From NCBI GenBank assembly GCA_024742705.1, contig JANSXZ010000008.1, positions 62,001 to 126,000 of the forward strand: a stretch of 64,000 nucleotides of DNA, written 5' to 3'. Source of the DNA: Paracoccaceae bacterium. GTDB taxonomy: Bacteria; Pseudomonadota; Alphaproteobacteria; Rhodobacterales; Rhodobacteraceae. Position numbers and translations under genes: made by a program. A model generated the notes under the pieces. The model did not search any database. It saw only the letters and a list, made by a program, of their open reading frames with translations, and was not told where the DNA came from. Of this stretch, positions 1 through 8,663 are shown in pieces. The first letter of the stretch is position 1; each line of letters starts with the position of its first letter.

Positions 1-1251
1 CAGCGCGGGTGCCGGGGGTTCAACCGGGGCGCTGCGCGGTGGCGGGGCCGCCTGAGCGACCTGGGGGGCATCTTCCGCTTCGTCTTCGTCGGTGCCGTCC
101 TGATCGCGCCAGGTGTCCTCTTCATCGGCGCGCGCGGCCCAGCCGTCATCGTCCTGATCCGTCCATTCGTCGTGGGAGGAGGCGTCGTCTGCGATGCCGT
201 CCTGATCTGTCTCGGCTTCTTGGATACGGCTGTCGCGGGCAAAATTGCGCGGGGCCGCATCGCGTAGCGTCCGCGACACCGCCGCGTTCACCGGGCTTTC
301 CTCCGGTGCGTCTTCGTCATCGTCTTCGTCGAACAGGGCGGCGAGCGGGTCGTCGTCTTCCTCGTGCCTGTCGATGGTGCCGAGCCGGTCGAGCATCTCG
401 GCTACATCGCCTTCGTCGTCTTCATCATCCTCGTCGAACAGCGCCTCGGGGCCTGCGTCCTGCGCCACGACATTCGTGGCCAGCGTATCCGCATGTTCGT
501 CCTCGAGATGTTCGTCGCCCTTCGCCGCCGAGCCTCGAAACACCACCGCGCGGATGCGCTGAAGCTTGGCCGCGATGCTGTCGGCCTCGGCGGCATCGGG
601 CATCTGGCCGATGTCTTCCGCGTCCGCGTCATCATCGGGATCGTCGTCAAAGGCTTCGGCCTCGGCAAAGATGTCGTCGCCGCCGTCGTCGGTATCGTAA
701 TCGTCTTCCTCGTCGTCGTCGTCATCTGCCACGAAGGCATTTTCGGCAGGTGCCGCAGGCCGTTGGGCGCGGGCCGCGACGGGGGTGGGCTTTGCCGGTG
801 CCTCGTCCAGATCCTCGGCCAGCAGGTCGCTGAGCGTGGTGTCGTCCTCGCCTTCGTCTTCGTGGTCGGAGCCGTCATCGGCTGCATCGGAGGCCGCGGC
901 CTGGACCGGTGCAGCGGCGGCGGCCGCGATGGCGGGTGCAGCGACGGCGGCGACCTCTGCCGCCGGGCGGGCCGGTTGCGCGGCGGGCGGCGCGGCCTGT
1001 TCGGCACGCAGCACGATCCGGCCCTCATCGGTGCGCGCATCGACGCGGCGCGCGATTTCACGTTCCGCGATACGGGCCAGCATTTCCGCATCGGGTTGCG
1101 GTGGCTCGGCGCCGAAATATCTGTCATTGGATGCAAGATCGCGGAAATACTCCGCAATCGCCTTCATCGTTCCGAAAGAATCGTCAAAGCCTTCCAATGT
1201 GCACGAGAACGTACCGTATGAAACCGTCAAGATCTTGCTGTTGTTCACCAT
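1..1251 (-). CDS. Very acidic uncharacterised protein (C-terminus off the window)
   Basis: The reading frame begins at the ATG complementary to 1249-1251 ([17 protein letters not shown]) and stays open to base 1, so at least 417 codons are present and the C-terminus is missing. The first ~70 residues look folded ([20 protein letters not shown], then [16 protein letters not shown]). The rest is low-complexity, rich in Ala/Pro and then in Asp/Glu runs, and is probably disordered. No enzymatic motif is visible. Similar Rhodobacterales proteins are, as I recall, sometimes labelled as chemotaxis CheA, but nothing here resembles a histidine kinase, so I do not adopt that name. It is divergent from the thiamine pyrophosphokinase gene. 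The call as a gene is firm because the frame and N-terminus are coherent; the function is unknown. Confidence 0.75.
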   Translation of the reverse strand, partial: MVNNSKILTVSYGTFSCTLEGFDDSFGTMKAIAEYFRDLASNDRYFGAEPPQPDAEMLARIAEREIARRVDARTDEGRIVLRAEQAAPPAAQPARPAAEVAAVAAPAIAAAAAAPVQAAASDAADDGSDHEDEGEDDTTLSDLLAEDLDEAPAKPTPVAARAQRPAAPAENAFVADDDDDEEDDYDTDDGGDDIFAEAEAFDDDPDDDADAEDIGQMPDAAEADSIAAKLQRIRAVVFRGSAAKGDEHLEDEHADTLATNVVAQDAGPEALFDEDDEDDEGDVAEMLDRLGTIDRHEEDDDPLAALFDEDDDEDAPEESPVNAAVSRTLRDAAPRNFARDSRIQEAETDQDGIADDASSHDEWTDQDDDGWAARADEEDTWRDQDGTDEDEAEDAPQVAQAAPPPRSAPVEPPAPAL

Positions 1252-1388
1252 TGGATGCTCGTCCTCTGCAACTTTGATCAAAGCCTTTACCAAGGTTCAA
1301 TCGTCAAAAGCGGCGCGAATCTGTGCCATGCAGCGTATCATTTCATGACTACAATGTGTTCTGTTTCCCAAAAAGGCATGAAGACCGC

Positions 1389-2084
1389 ATGAACACACCT
1401 ATTGTGACCAGTCGCGCACCAATCACACTGATTGGCGGCGGTGCGGCGGATGTTTCCGACGTGCACGCCGCCCGCGCGCTTGCACCACGGATCGTCGCCG
1501 CCGACGGTGGCGCCCGCCTTGCGCTTGCCGCGGGGATAACGCCCGAGGCGGTGATCGGCGACTTTGATTCACTTGATTCCGAAAGTCGCGCCCGACTGCC
1601 CGCAACGGCACTGCACCACAGCGACGATCAGAATTCCACCGATTTCGACAAGGCGATGCAGGCGATCCGCGCGCCGGTGGTTCTGGGGGTGGGGTTCATG
1701 GGGCTGCGCGTTGATCATCAGCTGGCCGCGTTCAGCACGCTGTGGCGGTTTGCCGACCGGCCCTGCGTTCTGCTTGGCGCGCATGAGGTGGTGACGCTGG
1801 CACCGCCGCGGATCGAGGTGGCCACCGCGCCGGGCGATGTGGTTTCGCTGTTTCCGCTGGGACCGGTTCGGGGACGGTCGGAGGGGCTGACCTGGCCCAT
1901 CGACGGGCTGACGCTGGAACCATCGGGGCGCATCGGAACGTCGAACCGTGCGACCGGGCGGCTGGCGCTGATGGTGGATGCGCCGGGGCTGTTGCTGATC
2001 CTGCCGCGCGCGCGGCTGGGCGCGCTTATGTCGGCGCTGTCGGTGTCCGCGCCAGACCCCGCGCGATGGCCCGTTCGCGCATGA
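1389..2084 (+). CDS. thiN: Thiamine diphosphokinase
   Basis: This enzyme transfers pyrophosphate from ATP to thiamine to give thiamine diphosphate, the cofactor of pyruvate dehydrogenase and transketolase, both encoded in this window. The 231-residue protein shows the family motifs: AADGGARLAL near residue 38, GDFDSLD at 57-63 and DQNSTDFDKA at 80-89, which carry the Asp residues that bind Mg-ATP. I start it at the ATG at 1389; an earlier in-frame ATG at 1323 would add 22 residues with no homology-like content. The last 59 bases overlap the 3' end of the convergent EamA transporter gene. Confidence 0.88.
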   Translation: MNTPIVTSRAPITLIGGGAADVSDVHAARALAPRIVAADGGARLALAAGITPEAVIGDFDSLDSESRARLPATALHHSDDQNSTDFDKAMQAIRAPVVLGVGFMGLRVDHQLAAFSTLWRFADRPCVLLGAHEVVTLAPPRIEVATAPGDVVSLFPLGPVRGRSEGLTWPIDGLTLEPSGRIGTSNRATGRLALMVDAPGLLLILPRARLGALMSALSVSAPDPARWPVRA

Positions 2085-2946
2085 CGATGTACAGCCCGGC
2101 ACCCACGGTGATGGCGATGCCGATGCCGGCCAGCGTGTTGGGCAGATCGCGGAACACCAGATAGCCGATGACCGTGGCAAAGGGGATTTCCAGATATTGC
2201 ATTGGCGCAAGGGTCGAAGCCGGAGCAAACCGCAGCGACCATGTCATCAGCAGGTGGGCGCCGGTGCCCAAAGCTCCGATCGCCAGAAGCAGGACCCATT
2301 CGGTGCTGTCGGGCGTGACGATCTGCATGAAGGGCACCTGCATGGTTTCGCCCAGGATCAACACCGGCAGCAGGATCGCCGTGGCGATGATGCCGCTGAC
2401 CGCTTGGAGGCCGACAGGATCGGTTTGTTTGGCGATCTGGCGCGTCACCATCAGGAACAGCGCGAAAATGACCGCAACCGCCAGCGGCCAGAGCGCCGGC
2501 AGGCCGATGGCCGCGAAGCTGGGCTGGATCACCAGAAGCGTGCCCAGAAACCCGACGCAGCAGGCCGCCAGGCGGCGCGCGCCGATTTCCTCGAACAGGA
2601 CGAATTTGCCCAGCAACAACATGATGAAGGGCATCACGAAGGCGATGGCGATGGCATCGGCCAGCGGCAGGTAGCGCAGCGCGGTGAACATCGCGCCGAT
2701 GCCAAGGATATGCAGAACCGTGCGCCAGACGGTCAGCCGCAGAACCGCCCCGTGCAAGCGCCATTTGCGGCCTGTGGCCGCCACCAGCGGCACCAGCAGG
2801 ATTGCCTGAACGGCAAACCGAACGAACAGGATCTGCACCAGCGGCACAGTGGCGCCGAGGATCTTTGCCAGCGCGTCGCCCATCGGCGCGAGCATGCAAA
2901 ACCCCAGCATGAGAAGGATACCCAGAACGGGACGATCGGCGTTCAT
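2026..2946 (-). CDS. EamA/DMT-family membrane transporter
   Basis: A 306-residue hydrophobic protein with about ten predicted membrane segments arranged as two repeated five-helix halves, the drug/metabolite transporter (EamA, RhaT-like) architecture. The N-terminal half begins MNADRPVLGILLMLGFCMLA and contains the usual Arg-Phe pair (LFVRFAVQAI) in the second helix. The C-terminal repeat contains QYLEIPFATVIGYLVF, the typical last-repeat signature. The substrate cannot be told from sequence; relatives export amino acids or other metabolites from the cytoplasm. Its 3' end overlaps thiN by 59 bases in a tail-to-tail arrangement, so the two messages are complementary there. Confidence 0.85.
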   Translation of the reverse strand: MNADRPVLGILLMLGFCMLAPMGDALAKILGATVPLVQILFVRFAVQAILLVPLVAATGRKWRLHGAVLRLTVWRTVLHILGIGAMFTALRYLPLADAIAIAFVMPFIMLLLGKFVLFEEIGARRLAACCVGFLGTLLVIQPSFAAIGLPALWPLAVAVIFALFLMVTRQIAKQTDPVGLQAVSGIIATAILLPVLILGETMQVPFMQIVTPDSTEWVLLLAIGALGTGAHLLMTWSLRFAPASTLAPMQYLEIPFATVIGYLVFRDLPNTLAGIGIAITVGAGLYIVMRERAIARGLARTPTAPT

Positions 2947-3004
2947 GGCGCCACGCTAGCGGCAGGTGTAGCGGCGCGCAATCGGTGTCTGGCGCAAATG
3001 CGGC

Positions 3005-3484
3005 TCAGATCAGGCCGGTCTCGCGCAACATCCCGCGGCGCTTGGCCTCGTAGTAATAGCCGCTGGCGTACCACTTCACGGCCCTGTCAAAGCTGCCATC
3101 GGCCAGAAGCCATGCGCCGCGCAGGTATTTGACTGCGTAGCGCAGGTTGGTTTCGGCATCCAGAAGGTCGGACGGCTGGCCGCGAAAGCCCATGGTGCGG
3201 GCGGTTGCGGGCAGGATCTGCATCAGGCCATAGTAGGGGCCGTTGCGCGCCCATGGCCGGTGTGTGCTTTCGCGCACCACGACCTTGTGCACCAGTGGGC
3301 GCGGAACCCCGTAGAGATCGGCGTATTTGTTGATCAACTGACGCAGTTCGGGCGTTTCGTTGGGATGCAGCGGCAGGCCGGAGGGCGCGCGGGCGGCCAT
3401 CCGGCGTTCGGCGCGGCGCCCGCAGGCGGCGATGGGCGCGCAGAGCGCGGCGACAACGAACATGCGGCGGGTCAGGGTCGTCAT
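3005..3484 (-). CDS. Lipoprotein lytic transglycosylase (SLT domain)
   Basis: A 159-residue exported enzyme expected to cleave the MurNAc-GlcNAc bond of peptidoglycan. Start at the ATG complementary to 3482-3484 gives MTTLTRRMFVVAALCAPIAA followed by Cys: a signal peptide with a twin-arginine-like TRRMF and a lipobox IAAC, so the protein is probably a lipid-anchored periplasmic protein. The SLT core follows: VVVRESTHRPWARN (catalytic Glu in RES), YYGLMQILPATARTMGF and NLRYAVKYLRG. An upstream in-frame ATG at 3571 would bury the signal peptide, so I reject it. It is shorter than housekeeping Slt enzymes, as is usual for single-domain MltE/EmtA-like forms. Confidence 0.82.
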   Translation of the reverse strand: MTTLTRRMFVVAALCAPIAACGRRAERRMAARAPSGLPLHPNETPELRQLINKYADLYGVPRPLVHKVVVRESTHRPWARNGPYYGLMQILPATARTMGFRGQPSDLLDAETNLRYAVKYLRGAWLLADGSFDRAVKWYASGYYYEAKRRGMLRETGLI

Positions 3485-3596
3485 GCGAAGGGTCCGTTTT
3501 GTTGCGACTCCGTTTTGATGCGCGCGGATTATGGTTTTGACAAGACGTCGAGATGGCCCTGAGCGGGCCATTGCCGAGACTGGGTGTGCCGGAATG

Positions 3597-3630
3597 AAAA
3601 AGCCCCGCGGCCATGACCGCGGGGCGTTTT
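3597..3630 (-). terminator. Rho-independent terminator of rpsF-rpsR-rplI
   Basis: A perfect 9-bp stem GCCCCGCGG (3602-3610) / CCGCGGGGC (3617-3625) with loop CCATGA is followed on the - strand by a run of five T. It lies about 30 bases downstream of the rplI stop codon. On the + strand the stem is followed by GTTTT, so it may also act weakly in that direction. Confidence 0.85.
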
Positions 3631-3656
3631 GCCGTGTGATGATCCGTGCGCGCGGT

Positions 3657-4283
3657 TCAGCCGGCGGGCTGATCGTCGCCTTCGGCCGGGCGCTGCACGG
3701 TTTCGGCCAGGTCGTCGTCGTCCGACGCGGCGCTGCCGATGTCGTCGAAGAGTTCGGCGATCTCGTATTCGGCCGCGGCCTCTTCTTCGGCGGCCAGTTC
3801 CTGGATCGACTTGCCCGAAGCCTGGAGTTCGGCCTCTTCGACCGACCGTGCGACGTTGAGCTTGATTTCGGCAGTCACTTCGGGGTGCAGCACGACGCTG
3901 ACCGCGTGCAGGCCCAGATCCTTGATCGGCGCGGTCAGAACGACCTGCTTGCGATCAACCGAGAAACCGTCGGCCGTGGCGGCATCTGCGGCGTCACGGG
4001 TGGTGACCGACCCATAGAGCGCGCCCGAATCCGACGCCGAGCGAATCACGATGAATTGCTGGCCGTCGAGCCGCGCGGCCATGGCCTCGGCTTCCTTGCG
4101 GGTTTCCAGGTTGCGCGCCTCGAGCTGCGCCTTCTGCGCTTCGAAGTTGGCGATGTTCGCGGCGGAAGCCGACAGCGCCTTGCCCTGCGGCAGCAGGAAG
4201 TTGCGCGCGAAGCCGGGTTTGACGTCGACGACGTCGCCCATCTGGCCCAGTTTGGCGACACGTTCGAGAAGGATAACTTGCAT
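3657..4283 (-). CDS. rplI: 50S ribosomal protein L9
   Basis: Large-subunit protein that binds 23S rRNA at the base of the L1 stalk. The N-terminal domain is canonical ([20 protein letters not shown], then [15 protein letters not shown]), followed by the long linking helix and the C-terminal domain ([15 protein letters not shown]). At 208 residues it is much longer than the roughly 150 of E. coli: from about residue 150 there is an extra acidic, Ala-rich tail ([16 protein letters not shown], then [11 protein letters not shown]). It is the last gene of the S6-S18-L9 operon, 13 bases after rpsR, and is followed by a strong terminator. Confidence 0.97.
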   Translation of the reverse strand: MQVILLERVAKLGQMGDVVDVKPGFARNFLLPQGKALSASAANIANFEAQKAQLEARNLETRKEAEAMAARLDGQQFIVIRSASDSGALYGSVTTRDAADAATADGFSVDRKQVVLTAPIKDLGLHAVSVVLHPEVTAEIKLNVARSVEEAELQASGKSIQELAAEEEAAAEYEIAELFDDIGSAASDDDDLAETVQRPAEGDDQPAG

Positions 4284-4295
4284 GTCGGGTTCTCC

Positions 4296-4523
4296 TTACT
4301 TCACGGCATAGGGCAAGAGGGCGAGAAACCGGGCGCGCTTGATGGCGCGGGCCAGTTCACGCTGTTTCTTGGCCGACACGGCGGTGATCCGGCTGGGCAC
4401 GATCTTGCCCCGCTCGGAGATGTAACGCTGCAACAGGCGCGTGTCTTTGTAATCGATAGCGGGCGCGTTGTCGCCGGAGAAGGGGCAGACCTTGCGACGG
4501 CGGAAAAACGGTTTGGTTGCCAT
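4296..4523 (-). CDS. rpsR: 30S ribosomal protein S18
   Basis: Small-subunit platform protein that binds 16S rRNA together with S6. The 75-residue sequence matches the family over its whole length: [12 protein letters not shown] at the N-terminus, [19 protein letters not shown] and the [20 protein letters not shown] core, ending LALLPYAVK. Middle gene of the conserved rpsF-rpsR-rplI operon; it starts 29 bases after the rpsF stop and precedes rplI by 12 bases. Confidence 0.98.
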   Translation of the reverse strand: MATKPFFRRRKVCPFSGDNAPAIDYKDTRLLQRYISERGKIVPSRITAVSAKKQRELARAIKRARFLALLPYAVK

Positions 4524-4552
4524 GTGTTAGGCTCCTTGTCTTAAACGATGGA

Positions 4553-4915
4553 TCAACGACGCTCGCGGCGGTCGCCGCGGCCTTCACGCTCGTCGCGCTT
4601 CTGCATCTGGACCGACGGCAGATCCTTGTGCTCATCGACCTTGATGGTCAAAACGCGCATCACATCGTCGTGCAGACGCATCAGGCGTTCCATTTCCTGG
4701 ACCGCGGGCGCAGGCGCGTCCGAGCGCAGGAAGGCGTAGTGGCCCTTGCGGTTCTTGTTGATCTTGTAGGCCATCGTCTTGACGCCCCAGTATTCGTGAT
4801 CGACCAGGGTGCCGCCATTGTCGGACAACACGGCGCCGAAGTGTTCGATCAGTCCTTCGGCCTGGGTGTTCGACAGGTCCTGACGGGCGATCATCACATG
4901 CTCGTAGAGTGGCAT
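4553..4915 (-). CDS. rpsF: 30S ribosomal protein S6
   Basis: Small-subunit protein that forms a heterodimer with S18 on the platform. The 120-residue sequence has the ferredoxin-like S6 core (MPLYEHVMIARQDLS, GGTLVDHEYWGVKTMAYKIN, KGHYAFL, HDDVMRVLTIKVDEH) and a basic-acidic tail (KRDEREGRGDRRERR). The frame is open further upstream, but the ATG complementary to 4913-4915 has a clear GGAG ribosome site six bases before it and is the family start. It is first in the operon; a sigma70-like promoter candidate lies about 110 bases upstream. Confidence 0.97.
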   Translation of the reverse strand: MPLYEHVMIARQDLSNTQAEGLIEHFGAVLSDNGGTLVDHEYWGVKTMAYKINKNRKGHYAFLRSDAPAPAVQEMERLMRLHDDVMRVLTIKVDEHKDLPSVQMQKRDEREGRGDRRERR

Positions 4916-5022
4916 GTCTTCTCCATTTTCTATCAAGGCGCATTTCATAGGCGGGGCTTCAATCGTTCCGCTGCCCCACCACGAGAGACTGCGCGGTTCA
5001 TCGATGCGCGGAACGAGCGCTC

Positions 5023-5050
5023 CGTATACACGCTTTGGCCCGCCGTGCAA
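5023..5050 (-). promoter_or_regulatory. Candidate sigma70-type promoter for rpsF operon
   Basis: On the - strand there is a TTGCAC -35-like hexamer (5045-5050), a 16-bp spacer and a TATACG -10-like hexamer (5023-5028). It would start the transcript about 100 bases before rpsF. The match is reasonable but not perfect, and no transcript data support it. The 260-base gap it sits in also has to hold the promoter of the small membrane-protein gene at 5176. Confidence 0.4.
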
Positions 5051-5175
5051 CGGGGTCTGTGGCCTGCCCGGAGAATGCCGGTTCCCTGCCGCACCCGTGC
5101 CGCGATTGCGGGGCCAGATGCCCGCGCAAGGCGCTGTCGCAGCGGCGGCGCGGACAAGAACGGAGGACGCGGGCA

Positions 5176-5412
5176 ATGATGAACCATGTACATGATTTCG
5201 CAAGCGCGGCGCAGGCTGACGCATCGCGGATGCCGGGCCGGCGGACGCTGACGCGATTGATCGGCCTGGCGCTTTTGCTGAGCGCGCCTGGCGTGTGGCT
5301 GTTGGCGGATGCCAGGGGCGCGCCGCTGGCCGATCTGGCACGGCTGGCGCTTTCGGTGGGCCTGTTGGTGACAGGCACCGGCATGATCAGCGGTGGCGCC
5401 GCCAGGCGCTAG
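5176..5412 (+). CDS. Small putative membrane protein
   Basis: A 78-residue protein that I do not recognise. It starts MMNHVHDFASAAQADASRM; the tandem ATG at 5176/5179 is preceded by a good GGAGG ribosome site (5162-5166). After a polar N-terminus of about 25 residues with GRR, two hydrophobic stretches follow (LTRLIGLALLLSAPGVWLLA and LARLALSVGLLVTGTGMI), suggesting a two-pass inner-membrane protein with a short basic tail (GGAARR). It is divergent from rpsF and upstream of a separate yceI gene. No functional assignment is possible; the gene call rests on the ribosome site and the hydrophobic pattern. Confidence 0.55.
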   Translation: MMNHVHDFASAAQADASRMPGRRTLTRLIGLALLLSAPGVWLLADARGAPLADLARLALSVGLLVTGTGMISGGAARR

Positions 5413-5578
5413 GGCACCTGCATTGCGCAGGCGGCGATCCGCCGGGTTTGTGCGTCAGGCCACAGTGCCTGTGTGCCCAGCGCCAGACAATTGCGGCCCC
5501 GCACACTTGCCGTAGAGGGCTGTGCGCGCCATTTGATTGGTGCACTCATGCCCTTGCAACCAACCTGCGGAGACTGAC

Positions 5579-6163
5579 ATGAAATTCAAAACTGCCCTGA
5601 TCGCGGCGGCCCTGTCCACGGCCGTCACCGCCACCGCTGCCGTCGCAGCGCCCGAGAAATACGTTCTGGACGCCAGCCATAGCCAGGTCGTCTTTTCCTA
5701 CGATCACCTTGGTTATTCGACCACCTACGGCATGTTCTCCGGCTTTGCCGGCGAAATCATGTTCGATCAGGAAGACCCCGCCAATTCCTCGGTCAGCGTC
5801 TCGATGCCCGAAAGCTCGATGCTGACCGGATGGGAAGCGCGCCTGGGTCACTTCATGTCGCCCGACTTCTTTGGCAGCAGCGACGATGACATCATCAGCT
5901 TCACCTCGACCGGCATCGAAGTCACCGGCGAAGACACCGCCCTGATCACTGGTGATTTCACCGCGAACGGTGTGACCAAGCAGGTTGTGCTGGACGCCAA
6001 GCTGAACAAGACCGGCACCCACCCGCAGGCGCAAAAGCCCTGGGCCGGTTTCGACGCGACGACCACGCTGTTGCGGTCCGACTACAACCTGGGCGCCTTC
6101 GCACCCTTCGTCAGCGACGAGGTTCAGGTGATGATCTCGATCGAGGCAATGAAAGCCGATTGA
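5579..6163 (+). CDS. YceI-family periplasmic protein
   Basis: A 194-residue secreted lipocalin-like beta-barrel protein. Signal peptide: MKFKTALIAAALSTAVTATA, cleaved near AVAA-PEKY. The mature part has the YceI pattern: YVLDASHSQVVFSYDHLGYS, VSVSMPESSMLTGW, SDDDIISFTSTGIEVTG, GDFTANGVTKQVVLDAKLN and a C-terminal strand EVQVMISIEAMKAD. Relatives bind polyprenoid (isoprenoid quinone-like) ligands. Start chosen at 5579 because of the signal peptide and GGAG ribosome site. It is followed by a strong terminator and faces, tail to tail, a cytochrome b561 gene that carries its own YceI domain, suggesting a shared role in periplasmic quinone or redox handling (inference). Confidence 0.9.
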   Translation: MKFKTALIAAALSTAVTATAAVAAPEKYVLDASHSQVVFSYDHLGYSTTYGMFSGFAGEIMFDQEDPANSSVSVSMPESSMLTGWEARLGHFMSPDFFGSSDDDIISFTSTGIEVTGEDTALITGDFTANGVTKQVVLDAKLNKTGTHPQAQKPWAGFDATTTLLRSDYNLGAFAPFVSDEVQVMISIEAMKAD

Positions 6164-6206
6164 TTCTGTCGCCATGGGCGCGGCCCGGCCGCGCCCGAAC
6201 GAACAA

Positions 6207-6237
6207 CCCCCGGCCCGTGAAGGGCCGGGGGTTTTTC
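6207..6237 (+). terminator. Rho-independent terminator after yceI
   Basis: Perfect 10-bp stem CCCCCGGCCC (6207-6216) / GGGCCGGGGG (6222-6231) with loop GTGAA, followed by TTTTT. It lies 44 bases after the yceI stop, in the gap between two convergent genes, so it may also stop the opposing message. Confidence 0.92.
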
Positions 6238-6273
6238 TTGGCCCGGTTCGGGGTTCCGGGGATGGTGCCGGCA

Positions 6274-7482
6274 TCAGTCGGGATCGCTGCGCGCCGCTGT
6301 CAGTTCGACCCGCACCTCGACGCCGAAGCCCAGCGTCGCGGCGTCCTGCACCGGTTCGCCGATCCCGAAGTCGAGCCGCGCGAGGGTGAGCGCGCCGGTC
6401 ATCCTTGCCACGCCATCTGCGATGGCCAGATCGAAGGGCAGGTCCACCTCGCGGGTGACATCGCGGATCGTCAGGGGGCCGCGCGCCACATAGCCTTCGG
6501 GAGTGCGCATGATTTCGCCATTGAACGTTGCGGTGGGGAAGGTCTGGGCGTTGAAGTAATCCGCGCCCAGCGCCTGCGCCGTGACCGATCCCAATGTCAG
6601 CGAACCGATCGAGACGACAACGTCGACCTGGCCGGCGGGGCCGGGATCGGGGCGTTCGGCAAAAGCGATGTCGGCAGTCCATTCGGCGAACTGGCCTGTC
6701 ACTTCCGATCCCAACTGCGTCACCGCAATGGCCAGCGTGCCCTCCTGCACCTGCCATTCGGAATCGACTTCGGCCAGTTCGGCGGCCGATGGCAGGGCGG
6801 TGTGGCTGTCGTAGGCCCCCAGCGCGGCGCCGGTGCCGATGGCGGCGCCCCAGACCGCCAGCGCGGCCACCACGGGAAGCGCCACGCCATGTTTCAGCTG
6901 CGGCGCCGCGGGCGCCGGGCCGCCGAAGGGCAGCATCCGGCGCAGCGTGAAATCGCGATCGACAAAGTGATGTTTCAGCGCACCGGCCACATGTAGCAGG
7001 ATGGCCAGAACCAGCACCCTTTCGAGTACCAGGTGCAGCCCGGCGGACACGGCGGCGACGGTTTCGTCTTGCGGCACGAAGGGCAGCGCCTGGCCGAAGG
7101 GCCACCAGATCGGCGCGAAACCGGTGGTCGCGGAATGGTGGATCCAGCCGCTGAGCGGCACCAGCAGCAGCGATCCGTAGAGCAGCCAGTGAACCGTGGC
7201 GGCCAGCGCGGCCTCGGCCCGCCGGTCGCCGTTCAGAAGGGCCGGGCGCGGTTGGCTGAGCGCCCAGAGTATGCGCGCCAGCGCCACGAAAAACAGCGCG
7301 ACGCCGACGGTCTTGTGGATCGAGAACAGCCGGGCCTTGCGAGCCAGTTGTTCGCCCGTGTCATAGGGCATGTCATTGGCGACGATGCCCAGAGGTATCA
7401 CGGTGATGATCAGCAGCGCGGTCAGCCAGTGAAACGTTTTCGCGACCGATCCATAGTCGCGCGCGGTATTCGTAGAACCCAT
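6274..7482 (-). CDS. Cytochrome b561 / YceI fusion protein
   Basis: A 402-residue two-domain protein. Residues ~8-185 form a cytochrome b561-type four-helix membrane domain with haem-ligand His candidates (AKTFHWLTALLI, RLFSIHKTVGVAL, LAATVHWLLYGSLLL, SAGLHLVLERVLVLAILLHV). One more hydrophobic segment (about 200-222) leads to a periplasmic YceI domain (ELAEVDSEWQVQEGTLAIAV, WTADIAFAERPDP, GEIMRTPEGYVARGPLTIRD, LDFGIGEP). In E. coli the b561 (yceJ) and YceI proteins are separate neighbours; here they are one chain. It probably moves electrons between membrane quinone and a periplasmic ligand (inference). It faces a stand-alone yceI gene. Confidence 0.9.
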   Translation of the reverse strand: MGSTNTARDYGSVAKTFHWLTALLIITVIPLGIVANDMPYDTGEQLARKARLFSIHKTVGVALFFVALARILWALSQPRPALLNGDRRAEAALAATVHWLLYGSLLLVPLSGWIHHSATTGFAPIWWPFGQALPFVPQDETVAAVSAGLHLVLERVLVLAILLHVAGALKHHFVDRDFTLRRMLPFGGPAPAAPQLKHGVALPVVAALAVWGAAIGTGAALGAYDSHTALPSAAELAEVDSEWQVQEGTLAIAVTQLGSEVTGQFAEWTADIAFAERPDPGPAGQVDVVVSIGSLTLGSVTAQALGADYFNAQTFPTATFNGEIMRTPEGYVARGPLTIRDVTREVDLPFDLAIADGVARMTGALTLARLDFGIGEPVQDAATLGFGVEVRVELTAARSDPD

Positions 7483-7647
7483 GATGGCGTCTCCTTCGGT
7501 ATACCCCTGTAGCTAGGCCGCAACGCGCGGCGCGCCAAGCCGAAGCTGTCGCGCCGGCGCGCACAAGGCGCGCGCGTCCCCGCACAGCCGTTGCCCTTTT
7601 TCGGGGCGCGGGCTATGGCTGAGCCGCAACAGAACGGAGAACAGCAG

Positions 7648-8568
7648 ATGAGCCGCGCATTCGTGTTTCCCGGACAGGGCGCCCAGACCGTCGGGATGGG
7701 ACAGGACCTTGCCCGGGCCTATCCCGCCGCCCGCGCCGTATTCGAAGAGGTCGACGCGGCGCTTGGTGAGAACCTTAGCGCGCTGATCTGGGAGGGCACG
7801 GCCGAAGATCTGACCCTGACCCGGAATGCCCAGCCGGCATTGATGGCGATGTCGCTTGCTGCACTGGCGGCGTTGCGGGCCGAGGGCGTGGCCGAGCCGG
7901 AATTCGTGGCTGGCCATTCGCTGGGCGAATATTCGGCGCTGACGGCGGCGGGTGCGATCAGCCTGAGCGATTCCGCGCGTTTGCTGCGGCTGCGCGGCGA
8001 TGCGATGCAGCGTGCGGTGCCTGTGGGCGTGGGTTCGATGGCGGCGATCCTGGGCCTGGATCTTGCGACGGTGCGCGCGGTTGTACAGGAGGCCGCCAAA
8101 GGCGAGGTTTGCGCGGCGGCGAATGATAACGACCCCGCGCAGGTGGTCGTATCGGGCCACAAGGGTGCTGTCGAACGCGCCGCCGCACTGGCGAAGGCGA
8201 AGGGCGCCAAGCGCGCGCTGTTGCTGCCGGTCAGCGCACCGTTCCACTGTGCGCTGATGGCACCGGCGGCCGAGGAGATGGCCGCTGCGCTGGCCGAAGT
8301 GTCGATCGCGGCGCCTTCGGTGCCGCTGATCGCCAATGTCAGTGCTGCGCCGGTGCAGGATCCCGAAGCCATCCGCGCACTGCTGATCGAACAGGTCACA
8401 GGTGCCGTCCGCTGGCGCGAGAGCGTGGCGAGGATGGCCGCCGAGGGCGTCACCGAAATCTGGGAAATCGGCGCCGGAAAGGCGCTGATCGGGATGGTCC
8501 GGCGGATCGACCGCGAGCTGTCCACGCGCGCTGTCGGCACGCAGGCGGATGTGGTGGCCGCGCTTTGA
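7648..8568 (+). CDS. fabD: Malonyl-CoA:ACP transacylase
   Basis: Moves the malonyl group from CoA to acyl carrier protein, giving the extender unit for type II fatty-acid synthesis in the cytoplasm. The 306-residue chain has the N-terminal VFPGQGAQTVGMG, the nucleophile motif GHSLGEYSAL (Ser91), the catalytic His region PVSAPFHCALM near residue 200 and the C-terminal EIGAGKALIGMV. Start at 7648: GGAG 9 bases upstream; an in-frame ATG at 7591 would add 19 non-family residues. First gene of fabD-fabG-acpP. Confidence 0.96.
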   Translation: MSRAFVFPGQGAQTVGMGQDLARAYPAARAVFEEVDAALGENLSALIWEGTAEDLTLTRNAQPALMAMSLAALAALRAEGVAEPEFVAGHSLGEYSALTAAGAISLSDSARLLRLRGDAMQRAVPVGVGSMAAILGLDLATVRAVVQEAAKGEVCAAANDNDPAQVVVSGHKGAVERAAALAKAKGAKRALLLPVSAPFHCALMAPAAEEMAAALAEVSIAAPSVPLIANVSAAPVQDPEAIRALLIEQVTGAVRWRESVARMAAEGVTEIWEIGAGKALIGMVRRIDRELSTRAVGTQADVVAAL

Positions 8569-8663
8569 CGTCACTGTGCCGCTGTCTGAGGTGGCAATGA
8601 AATCCTTGCGGACAACGGCCCGGATCGGCCGGTGCCGTGGCAGCATGCAGGAAGGAAGAAAGA

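Noticed and set aside
364-1221. Long + strand frames (up to 285 codons) over 1-1350
   Set aside because: They are antisense to the acidic protein, whose frame has a clean start and coherent N-terminus. The + strand translations are Val/Gly/Arg-rich low complexity.
1272-1283. FNR/Crp-type site
   Set aside because: FNR needs TTGAT-N4-ATCAA; the sequence here has no central spacer.
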